In this document: in pieces, positions 1 through 5,442 of the stretch | How the letters are laid out: every line of letters starts with the position of its first letter | How positions within the stretch are numbered: the first letter of the stretch is position 1 | DNA from: Pseudomonadota bacterium | Lineage (GTDB): Bacteria; Pseudomonadota; Gammaproteobacteria; Burkholderiales; Burkholderiaceae_F | Reading direction: 5' to 3' | Length of the DNA stretch: 7,669 nucleotides | Assembly (NCBI GenBank): GCA_021823635.1 | Contig: JAKANT010000067.1 | Coordinates: 1-7,669 of the forward strand | Position numbers and translations under genes: made by a program | The notes under the pieces: model-generated | Seen by the model: the letters and a program-made list of their open reading frames with translations, nothing else | What the model was told of the DNA's origin: nothing | Database searches by the model: none

Positions 1-363
1 CAACCCGCGCCCGATGCCTGCCTGGTTGATGTCGGACAGCAGCGCATCCATCTCGGCCTTGCTCGGCAATTGCTTCTCGAGCGTCAGCACATATTGGCTG
101 ACCTGCTCTTTCTGTTTGCGCAGCTCTTCCAGATTGATCGCCTGTTGCAGCTTCTGTTTGTACTGCTCTTTCAGCGACGCCTCCTCCGCGCGCAGCCGAT
201 CGAGTTCGTCGACCTGCTTGCTCCACAGCAGGAACCACCCGAGCACCGCGCACAACGCGATCACCATCAGCCAGACGGCGATGCGGGGGGCGATCGGCCA
301 AGAGCCGACGTTCTCCAGCGTCAGCCCTTGGAACTGGGACAGGATGTCGCGCGCGTTCGCCAT
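1..363 (-). CDS. pilO: PilO, type IV pilus inner-membrane alignment protein (N-terminal part, cut by window edge)
   Basis: PilO pairs with PilN in the periplasm to form the inner-membrane alignment subcomplex that links the cytoplasmic PilM ring to PilP and the PilQ secretin of the type IV pilus machine. Reading the minus strand from ATG at 363–361 gives 121 uninterrupted codons to position 1. The protein starts MANARDILSQFQGLTLENVG and has a short cytoplasmic tail. One membrane helix follows at about residues 30–47 (AVWLMVIALCAVLGWFLLW), then a Lys/Glu/Gln-rich coiled coil at about 48–100, ending in a PSKAEMDALLSDINQAGIG segment typical of PilO. Usual length is a little over 200 residues, so roughly the C-terminal half, the ferredoxin-like domain, lies outside. 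An AGGAAG Shine-Dalgarno sits just upstream of the ATG, and the gap to the pilN stop is 18 bp, so the two are almost certainly co-transcribed. What is known comes from the family; topology and coiled coil are read from the sequence. Confidence 0.93.
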   Translation of the reverse strand, partial: MANARDILSQFQGLTLENVGSWPIAPRIAVWLMVIALCAVLGWFLLWSKQVDELDRLRAEEASLKEQYKQKLQQAINLEELRKQKEQVSQYVLTLEKQLPSKAEMDALLSDINQAGIGRGL

Positions 364-381
364 GCCGCTTCCTAACCTCGG

Positions 382-1017
382 TTACTTGGTCGCCGGCGCC
401 GCCACCGGCCGTACCGGCGCGGCGCGCCCCTGCGCCTGTAACTGGGCACGCTCAGGAGTGGGTCGCAGGAAGAAATTCAGCGAGAACTCGAACAGGCGCC
501 GCTGAACACCCTGCGGGCTCTGGCCGGCGAGTTTGATCTCGATCAGCTCCGGCCGCTCGAGGTACTTCGAGCCGTTTTGCAGATTGCGCAGGAACTCGGA
601 GACGCGCTCGTTGGACGCCGCCCACCCCTGGACGTTGACCTTACGGTCCTCCTGCTTGATCGCGCGCAGGTAAATGCCTTCCGGCGTCTGCTTGGCCAGT
701 TCGTCCAGCAAGTACACGGGCTGGTTGCGGTCGGCCTGCAGGTCTTCGACCGCGCGCTGGCGTGCTCGCAGCGCCTCGATTTCCTGCCGCAGCGTCGCGA
801 TTTCCTTGATCTGCACGTCGAGCTTGCGGTTCTCGGCGGCGATGAAATTGTTGCGGTCCTGCTGACCGCTGATGTAGCCCTGCAGCACCGACCACACCAG
901 ACCGACCAGCGCGACGCCGGCAACCAGGCTCAGGAAAGTCAAAAAGTAAAAGGCCTTCTTCTGCCGTTCGCGCTTGGCCTCGCGATGCGGCAGCAGGTTG
1001 ATGCGGATACGGGTCAT
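382..1017 (-). CDS. pilN: PilN, type IV pilus inner-membrane protein that binds PilM
   Basis: PilN is a bitopic inner-membrane protein; its short cytoplasmic N-terminus docks into PilM and its periplasmic domain pairs with PilO. The 211-residue product begins MTRIRINLLPHREAKRERQK, carrying the hallmark INLLP motif at residues 6–10, which is the PilM-binding peptide. A positively charged stretch follows, then one membrane helix at about 23–43, a coiled coil at about 55–95 and a ferredoxin-like domain at about 98–185. The last 25 or so residues are rich in Ala, Pro, Gln and Arg and look disordered, making the protein slightly longer than many PilN. The ATG overlaps the pilM stop as ATGA, and a GGAGG Shine-Dalgarno inside the pilM 3' end lies 8 nt upstream, so translational coupling is likely. 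The stop is TAA. Identification is firm from motif, topology and operon position. Confidence 0.96.
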   Translation of the reverse strand: MTRIRINLLPHREAKRERQKKAFYFLTFLSLVAGVALVGLVWSVLQGYISGQQDRNNFIAAENRKLDVQIKEIATLRQEIEALRARQRAVEDLQADRNQPVYLLDELAKQTPEGIYLRAIKQEDRKVNVQGWAASNERVSEFLRNLQNGSKYLERPELIEIKLAGQSPQGVQRRLFEFSLNFFLRPTPERAQLQAQGRAAPVRPVAAPATK

Positions 1018-2087
1018 TTATCGAACCTCCGCATCGCCAACCCGCACGGCGTCAGCAGCGCGGGCGCATCGAGCCGCAACTGCTTTTCGCGTACGGCGGC
1101 CGAAATCTCCATCCCCTTGAACGGAGACGCCACCGACGTCGGCACCTGGGCGCGTTCCATCAATGCGTCCGGCAGTCCGGTCAGCACGGCCGAGCCGCCG
1201 ACCAGCATGATCTGATCGACGCGCGTGTACGGCGTCGAGGTGAAGAAAAACTGCAGCGCGCGCGTGATTTCCGTGACCGCGGTATCGATGAACGGCCGCA
1301 GCACGTCGTTTTCGTAGTTCGCCGGCAGGTCGCCGCTACGCTTCTTTTGCTCCGCTTCTTCCGCCGGAATGCCGTAAGCGCGCGCGATGTCGCCGGTCAA
1401 CTGCTGGCCGCCGAACGGCTGCTCCCGTTCGTAAATCGCCTCGCCGTCGTGCATCACGGTGACGCTGGTGGTGTTGGCGCCAAGGTAAAAGACCGCGATC
1501 ACGAGCCCCTCGCCGCCGTTCGGCAACTGCTCGATCACGCGCTCCAGCGCCGCGCGCATCGCGTACGACTCGACGTCGACGACGACCGGCTTCAGACCGG
1601 CCGCCTGCGCGACCGCCATGCGGTCCTCGACCTTCTCCTTGCGCGAGGCGGCGATCAGGACCTCGACGTCGTCCGGCGCGTTCGGGATCGGCCCCAAGAC
1701 CTGGAAGTCAAGGCTCACCTCGTCCAGCGCGAAGGGGATGTACTGGTTGGCCTCGCTCTCCACCTGCATCTCGAGCTCTTCCTCGCGCAGGTTGGCGGGC
1801 AGCGCGATGCGCTTCGTGATCACCGCCGATGCCGGCAATGCCATCGCAACGTTTTTGATGCGGGTGCCCGAACGACGCCACGCGCGTTTGACCGCTTCGG
1901 CGACGAGGTCGATCTTGTCGATGTTGCCGTCGACCACGGCACCCCGTGGCAGCGGCTCGATCGCATAGCGCTCCAGCCGCAGCGTGCCGCCGGCTTCCGA
2001 GAGCTCGACCAACTTGACGCTGGATGAGCCGATGTCCAGCCCGATCAACGGCGGCGTCTTGGAAAAGAAGGGCAACTCGAAGGCCAA
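1014..2087 (-). CDS. pilM: PilM, actin-like cytoplasmic ATPase of the type IV pilus (TTG start)
   Basis: PilM is a cytoplasmic FtsA/actin-like nucleotide-binding protein that binds the PilN tail and connects the pilus machine to its motor ATPases. The 357-residue protein has the first phosphate loop GLDIGSSSVKLVELS (about 16–30, Asp18 kept), a second loop YLGANTTSVTVMHDG (about 201–215), the conserved REQPFGGQQLT (221–231) and the adenosine motif QIMLVGGSAVLTGL (292–305). In the second loop, the position usually held by Asp in actin-like proteins is Tyr201 (codon at 1485–1487). The start is TTG at 2087–2085: the frame has a stop at 2115–2117 and no ATG, GTG or CTG codon in between, a GGGAG Shine-Dalgarno lies 7 nt upstream, and the start places the first phosphate loop at the usual distance. 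Length is typical. It is first of the visible pilMNO genes and divergent from mrcA. Confidence 0.96.
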   Translation of the reverse strand: MAFELPFFSKTPPLIGLDIGSSSVKLVELSEAGGTLRLERYAIEPLPRGAVVDGNIDKIDLVAEAVKRAWRRSGTRIKNVAMALPASAVITKRIALPANLREEELEMQVESEANQYIPFALDEVSLDFQVLGPIPNAPDDVEVLIAASRKEKVEDRMAVAQAAGLKPVVVDVESYAMRAALERVIEQLPNGGEGLVIAVFYLGANTTSVTVMHDGEAIYEREQPFGGQQLTGDIARAYGIPAEEAEQKKRSGDLPANYENDVLRPFIDTAVTEITRALQFFFTSTPYTRVDQIMLVGGSAVLTGLPDALMERAQVPTSVASPFKGMEISAAVREKQLRLDAPALLTPCGLAMRRFDK

Positions 2088-2173
2088 GGGGGCGCTCCCG
2101 GTGTCGTTGAACGATCAGGACTGCAGCAAAGCGACTCGGACGATGACGCGGAAGCTTGCCTGGGTCGCACGGC

Positions 2174-2201
2174 GTCGAGCCGTCGAAAAGGACGGTTCGA
2201 C
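2174..2201 (-). other. Hairpin in the presumed pilM mRNA leader
   Basis: Arms GTCGAGCCGTC (2174–2184) and GACGGTTCGAC (2191–2201) pair over 11 positions with one imperfect pair (G·U on the plus strand, A/C on the minus strand) around a 6-nt loop. GGGTCG at 2162–2167 also matches CGACCC at 2198–2203, and ACGGC/GCCGT (2169–2173 and 2179–2183) form a third small stem, so alternative folds exist. Position, about 90 nt ahead of the pilM start, suggests a leader element; function is unknown. Confidence 0.45.
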
Positions 2202-2260
2202 CCTCGCATTTTCTTTATCTTTCGAGCGTTTACCGCATACTTGTCGCAGGGTACTTCAAA

Positions 2261-2290
2261 ATCCTAACAACGAAAATCGACGCGGCACAA
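2261..2290 (-). promoter_or_regulatory. Weak candidate sigma-70-type promoter for pilMNO
   Basis: On the minus strand TTGTGC (2290–2285) and TAGGAT (2266–2261) are 18 bp apart, matching the consensus boxes at three and four positions of six. It lies in the A/T-richer part of the gap and would give a leader of about 165 nt including the hairpin at 2174–2201. The match is poor and other placements are possible. Confidence 0.25.
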
Positions 2291-2390
2291 GCCCCGCAAA
2301 CGGACGAGTAGTTACCGTTTTCCCGTCGCACTCTCGTTCCAGGACAGGTGCGGCAGAGCGTCCGCCACGGTCCGTAATGGACCTCAGCCG

Positions 2391-2404
2391 GGCGCGGCCG
2401 CGCC
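2391..2404. repeat. 14-bp perfect GC palindrome upstream of the mrcA -10 box
   Basis: GGCGCGGCCGCGCC is its own reverse complement and ends 6 bp before TATAAT, so it fills the spacer and touches the expected -35 site. This is where an operator would act, but a chance palindrome in GC-rich DNA is also plausible. Confidence 0.4.
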
Positions 2405-2410
2405 GACGCC

Positions 2411-2416
2411 TATAAT
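2411..2416 (+). promoter_or_regulatory. -10 box (TATAAT) of the likely mrcA promoter
   Basis: A perfect TATAAT stands out in GC-rich surroundings 72 bp upstream of the mrcA ATG. Initiation would fall near 2423, leaving a leader of about 65 nt. No good TTGACA-like box lies 16–18 bp upstream: that position is CCGGGC at the edge of a GC palindrome, and there is no TG extended -10. An activator or an alternative -35 is possible. Confidence 0.5.
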
Positions 2417-2488
2417 CGTCCGCACATATCGTCCGCTCCCGGGCGGATTTGCTGGTCCCTCCTTCCCAGTGCGCGGTCGCCCTTCCGT

Positions 2489-4870
2489 ATGCGCCGCGAT
2501 AGCTCCGTGCCCAACGCCTCCGACCCCCCCGCAACGAAGCCGCCTTTCGACCGGCGGTCGTGGCGTCGGCTGGCATTGCTGGCTGGAGTGGTCGCCGCGG
2601 GCTGTGCGCTCGCAGCGGCGTTGCTGGTGGCGTTCGCGTTCGCCGTCGTGTACGCGAATCTGCCGCCGATCGATGCGCTGATCGATTACCGACCGAAGAT
2701 TCCACTGCGCGTCTACACCGCCGATGGCGTTTTGATCGGCGAATTCGGTGAGGAGCGCCGCGAGTACGTCGCGATCCGCGACGTGCCGCAGTTCGTCAAG
2801 GACGCGGTACTGGCCGCCGAAGACGATCGTTTCTACGAGCACTCCGGCGTCGACTACACCGGTATCGCGCGCGCGGCGTTCGCCAACCTGGTCACCGGTC
2901 GGCGCCGCCAGGGAGGCAGCACGATCACGATGCAGATTGCGCGCACCTTTTACCTCAGCTCGGAAAAGTCGTACGTACGCAAGCTGTACGAGATCGCGCT
3001 GGCGCTGAAGATCGAAGCGGGCCTCAGCAAGGACCGCATCTTCGAGATCTACCTGAACCAGATTTTCCTCGGCCAGCGCGCGTACGGCTTCGCCGCCGCC
3101 GCGCAGACTTACTTCGGCAAAAAGCTGGCCGACCTCACGGTCGGCGAGGCGGCGATGCTGGCCGGCATCGCGCCGGCGCCGTCGGCGTACAACCCGATCT
3201 CCAGCCTGCGGCGGGCCAAGGGGCGACAGCAATACGTCTTGGGGCGCATGTTGGCGCTCGGCAAGATCGACCGCGCCACGTACGACGCCGCCGTCGCGCA
3301 GCCGATTCGCACGCGCGCCTATGCGCAGGCGCTCGCGGAAAGCGGCCGCTCGCGGCTGCACGCCGAGCACGCCGCCGAGCTGGCGCGGCAGCTGATGTTC
3401 GACGTGTTCCGCGAGGAAACCTATACGCGCGGCCTGAACGTCCACACGACCTTGATCAGTCACGAACAGCAGGCGGCCTACAACGCCCTGCGCCAGCAGG
3501 TGCTCGATTACGACCGCCGCAACGGCTACCGCGGCCCGGAAGCCTTCATCGAGCTGCGCGGCGATCCGGTGCAGCGCGAGCAGGCCATCGAGGATGCGCT
3601 GGCCGAGGCCATCGACAGTCCGAACCTGATCGCCGCGGTCGTCGTCGAGGTCTCGCCGAAGCGCGTGCTGGCCGTGATCCAGGGCGGCGAATCCGTGGAA
3701 ATCTCCGGTGACGGACTGCGCTTCGCTTCGCGGTCGCTCGAGGCGCGCGCTCAGCCGGCGCGCCGTATCGTGCCGGGCGCGCTGATCCGCATCAGCCGCA
3801 CGGCCAAGGGCGCCTGGGAGATCACCCAATTGCCGCAGGTCGAAGCCGCCTTCGTCGCCGCCGCCGTCGATGACGGCGCGGTACGCGCACTGGTGGGCGG
3901 CTTCGATTTCAACCTGAACAAGTTCAACCACGTGACGCAGGCGTGGCGGCAACCGGGGTCGAGCTTCAAACCGTTCATCTACGCCGCGGCGCTGGAGAAG
4001 GGCTTTACGCCCAGCACGCTGATCAACGACGCGCCGTTGGTGATCGATCCGGAACTGACCGGCGGCCAGCTCTGGGAGCCGCGGAATTTCGAAGGCAAGT
4101 TCGATGGGCCGCTACGGCTGCGCCAGGCGCTGGCGCGCTCCAAGAACCTGGTGTCGATCCGCATCCTGCAGGCAATCGGCCCGCAGTATGCGCAGGCGTA
4201 CGTGACCCGCTTCGGTTTCGAGCCGCAGCGGCACCCGCCGTATCTGACCATGGCACTGGGCGCCGGCTCGGTCACACCGTGGCAGCTGATGAGCGCCTAC
4301 GCCGTTTTCGCCAGCGGCGGCTACCGCGTACAGCCCTACCTGATCTCGCGCGTGACCGACTCGAACGGAAAGGTGCTGATGGAGGTGACGCGGCGCGGGC
4401 CCTTCACCGAAGCCGACCGCGTACTCGATGCGCGCACCGCGTACCTGATGGATAGCCTGCTGCGCGACGTCACGCGCGTCGGCACGGCCGCCCGCGCGGC
4501 CGTGCTCCAGCGCAGCGATCTGGCGGGCAAGACCGGCACCACCAACGATTCGCACGACGCGTGGTTTGCCGGCTACGGGGGCGGCATCGTCGGTGTCGGC
4601 TGGGTCGGGTTCGATCAGCCGCGCGCGCTCGGTGAACGTGAAACCGGCGGTGGCCTGGCGCTGCCGATCTGGATCGGCTACATGGCCACGGCGCTGAAGG
4701 ATCGTCCGGAAAGATCGCTGCCGGTGCCCGAGGGCATCGTGACGATCGGCGGCGAGATTTACCGGGCCGATTTTCCGCCCGGCCAAGGCGTTGCCGCCGT
4801 CGGCCTGGAAGACGGCCTGCCGCCGGAGGAGCGCAAGAAAGCGGACACGGTCCGCGATCAGGTGTTCTGA
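2489..4870 (+). CDS. mrcA: Penicillin-binding protein 1A, bifunctional peptidoglycan glycosyltransferase/transpeptidase
   Basis: This class A PBP polymerises lipid II into glycan strands and cross-links the stem peptides at the outer face of the inner membrane. The 793 residues show a cytoplasmic tail, one membrane anchor (about 28–55) and a GT51 domain (about 75–260) with AEDDRFYEHSG (catalytic Glu111), GGSTITMQ (142–149) and KDRIFEIYLNQIFLGQRAYG (second Glu, 186). An OB-like insert follows at about 350–450. The transpeptidase domain has SSFK (Ser491, Lys494), SKN (551–553) and KTGTT (681–685), so all catalytic residues are present. The C-terminal tail is short compared with homologues such as Neisseria PonA. 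The ATG lacks a clear Shine-Dalgarno; GTG at codon 7 is an alternative start. It is divergent from pilM, a conserved arrangement (often named ponA), and convergent with cyaY. The wording of the glycosyltransferase motifs resembles betaproteobacterial PBP1A. Confidence 0.97.
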   Translation: MRRDSSVPNASDPPATKPPFDRRSWRRLALLAGVVAAGCALAAALLVAFAFAVVYANLPPIDALIDYRPKIPLRVYTADGVLIGEFGEERREYVAIRDVPQFVKDAVLAAEDDRFYEHSGVDYTGIARAAFANLVTGRRRQGGSTITMQIARTFYLSSEKSYVRKLYEIALALKIEAGLSKDRIFEIYLNQIFLGQRAYGFAAAAQTYFGKKLADLTVGEAAMLAGIAPAPSAYNPISSLRRAKGRQQYVLGRMLALGKIDRATYDAAVAQPIRTRAYAQALAESGRSRLHAEHAAELARQLMFDVFREETYTRGLNVHTTLISHEQQAAYNALRQQVLDYDRRNGYRGPEAFIELRGDPVQREQAIEDALAEAIDSPNLIAAVVVEVSPKRVLAVIQGGESVEISGDGLRFASRSLEARAQPARRIVPGALIRISRTAKGAWEITQLPQVEAAFVAAAVDDGAVRALVGGFDFNLNKFNHVTQAWRQPGSSFKPFIYAAALEKGFTPSTLINDAPLVIDPELTGGQLWEPRNFEGKFDGPLRLRQALARSKNLVSIRILQAIGPQYAQAYVTRFGFEPQRHPPYLTMALGAGSVTPWQLMSAYAVFASGGYRVQPYLISRVTDSNGKVLMEVTRRGPFTEADRVLDARTAYLMDSLLRDVTRVGTAARAAVLQRSDLAGKTGTTNDSHDAWFAGYGGGIVGVGWVGFDQPRALGERETGGGLALPIWIGYMATALKDRPERSLPVPEGIVTIGGEIYRADFPPGQGVAAVGLEDGLPPEERKKADTVRDQVF

Positions 4871-4890
4871 GGCGCGGCTTCGGCCACTCA
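4868..4890. other. Short stem-loop at the mrcA/cyaY convergent junction
   Basis: The stop codons are 17 bp apart. TGAG (4868–4871) pairs with CTCA (4887–4890), and GGC–TTCG–GCC (4876–4885) forms an inner stem with a stable UUCG-type loop. Both stop codons are inside the outer arms. The stem is short, interrupted by a GCGC/A internal loop and has no T tract, so it is at best a weak two-way terminator. Confidence 0.3.
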
Positions 4891-5208
4891 GCGCGGACGC
4901 AGAATGACCGGCGTGCCGGCCTGCGCGGAAACGAGCGCAGACAGGGCGACAAACAGCTCGCGCCCGTCGCGCGTGTCGCGCCAGCTGCCTGCGTCGAAAG
5001 CGAAATGCGCCGCACCGCTGCGGGCCGCCACCCAGATCTGCTGCATCGGTTCCTGCAGATTGATGACGATCTTGGAGCCGTCGGCGAATTCGAGCGTCAG
5101 TACGTTGCCGCTGCGTTCGATCTCGACGTCGAGGCCGGTGGAGTCGAGCGCGCGCTCGATCGCCGCCAGCGTCGCCTCCGCCCGTTCGATGAATTCGCTG
5201 TCGGTCAT
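4888..5208 (-). CDS. cyaY: CyaY, bacterial frataxin-like iron-binding protein
   Basis: CyaY is a small cytosolic frataxin homologue that binds iron and the desulfurase IscS and modulates iron–sulfur cluster assembly. From ATG at 5208–5206 the product is 106 residues, the length of E. coli CyaY, beginning MTDSEFIERAEATLAAIERAL, an acidic first helix. Then come the strands with LTLEFADGSKIVINLQEP and QQIWVAARSGAAHFAFDAG, and a final helix after DTRDG. An upstream in-frame ATG at 5223–5221 would add MAADR; I prefer the inner start because the family begins M-x-DSEF and a GGCGG sits 5 nt before it, whereas the outer ATG has no ribosome site. The gene converges with mrcA and diverges from lptM; cyaY beside lptM is also the E. 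coli order. Iron ligation through acidic helix-1 residues is inferred from the family. Confidence 0.93.
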   Translation of the reverse strand: MTDSEFIERAEATLAAIERALDSTGLDVEIERSGNVLTLEFADGSKIVINLQEPMQQIWVAARSGAAHFAFDAGSWRDTRDGRELFVALSALVSAQAGTPVILRPR

Positions 5209-5232
5209 CCGATCCGCCGCCATCGCCGCGCG

Positions 5233-5241
5233 TGATATCTT
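5233..5241 (+). promoter_or_regulatory. Candidate extended -10 for lptM–lysA
   Basis: TGATATCTT reads as TG-n-TATCTT, an extended -10 shape, and its end is only 6 nt before the lptM ATG at 5248. Initiation would then fall at or beside the start codon, implying a leaderless or nearly leaderless lptM message. The central GATATC (5234–5239) is palindromic, so a minus-strand box for cyaY could share it. No clear -35 was found. Confidence 0.3.
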
Positions 5242-5247
5242 GAGTGC

Positions 5248-5442
5248 ATGAAAGGTGCGTCGATTCTAGTGGCGGTGGCCGTCACCCTTGCCGTGGTCGG
5301 CTGCGGAAACAAAGGACCGCTGCACCTTCCCGGCGCGAAGCCGGGCGCGGCATGGCCGGCGCCTCCGCCGACGCCGTCGCCCAAGGCGCCGACTGAGCGA
5401 CGGCCGGCCGAGGTTCCGGCGACCTCGGAAACGAATCGATGA
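5248..5442 (+). CDS. lptM: LptM-type small lipoprotein (YifL/LppL family)
   Basis: LptM is a tiny outer-membrane lipoprotein; in E. coli it binds the LPS translocon LptD/LptE and helps its correct disulfide maturation. The 64-residue product has a hydrophobic signal (about 4–17), a lipobox VVGC with the acylated cysteine at residue 19, and directly after it the family signature CGNKGPLHLP. The remaining tail is Pro/Ala-rich and probably unstructured. There is no strong Shine-Dalgarno. Its stop overlaps the lysA start as ATGA (5439–5442), so the two form a coupled pair. In E. coli yifL lies between divergent cyaY and dapF; here the downstream partner is lysA, also of the DAP–lysine pathway, as is common in betaproteobacteria where the gene is often called lppL. 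The LPS role is transferred from E. coli and untested here. Confidence 0.88.
   Translation: MKGASILVAVAVTLAVVGCGNKGPLHLPGAKPGAAWPAPPPTPSPKAPTERRPAEVPATSETNR

Larger units (their letters stand above)
2088..2488. other. 401-bp gene-free divergent control region between pilM and mrcA
   Basis: No convincing reading frame occupies this stretch. It must hold the promoters of both the pilM operon (minus) and mrcA (plus). Seen in it are a hairpin at 2174–2201, an A/T-rich patch at about 2208–2222 and another at about 2250–2278, a GC palindrome at 2391–2404, a perfect TATAAT at 2411–2416, a 9-bp direct repeat (2415–2423 and 2428–2436) and a small hairpin at 2432–2447. Composition is clearly less GC-rich at 2205–2280 than in the flanking genes, as expected of promoter DNA. 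I could not recognise a known riboswitch or sRNA. Confidence 0.8.

Noticed and set aside
2174..2222. Intrinsic terminator on the plus strand (hairpin followed by TTTTCTTTATCTTT)
   Set aside because: The T-rich tract begins 8 nt after the stem, and no plus-strand gene lies upstream to be terminated; the A/T patch is better explained as promoter-region DNA for pilM.
2185..2236. Possible GEMM-I (c-di-GMP) riboswitch in the pilM leader, suggested by GGTAAACGCTCGAAAG on the minus strand
   Set aside because: Only a loose likeness to the GGCAAACC…CGAAAG core; the following GGGACGCAAAGCC-like segment and the second stem with its tetraloop receptor are missing.
2930..2938. Met148 in place of the first Gln of the usual GGSTITQQ motif in PBP1A
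   Set aside because: GGSTITMQ or GASTITMQ is, as I recall, common in betaproteobacterial PBP1A, and the second Gln and both catalytic Glu residues are present.
2384..3952. Long minus-strand reading frame (522 codons) opposite mrcA
   Set aside because: It is antisense to a fully intact PBP1A, has an Arg/Asp/Gln/Val-rich composition typical of frames produced by high-GC third positions, and shows no recognisable domain.
5401..5410. CGGCCGGCCG perfect palindrome inside lptM
   Set aside because: Encodes part of the Pro/Arg-rich tail and is short; expected by chance in DNA this GC-rich.
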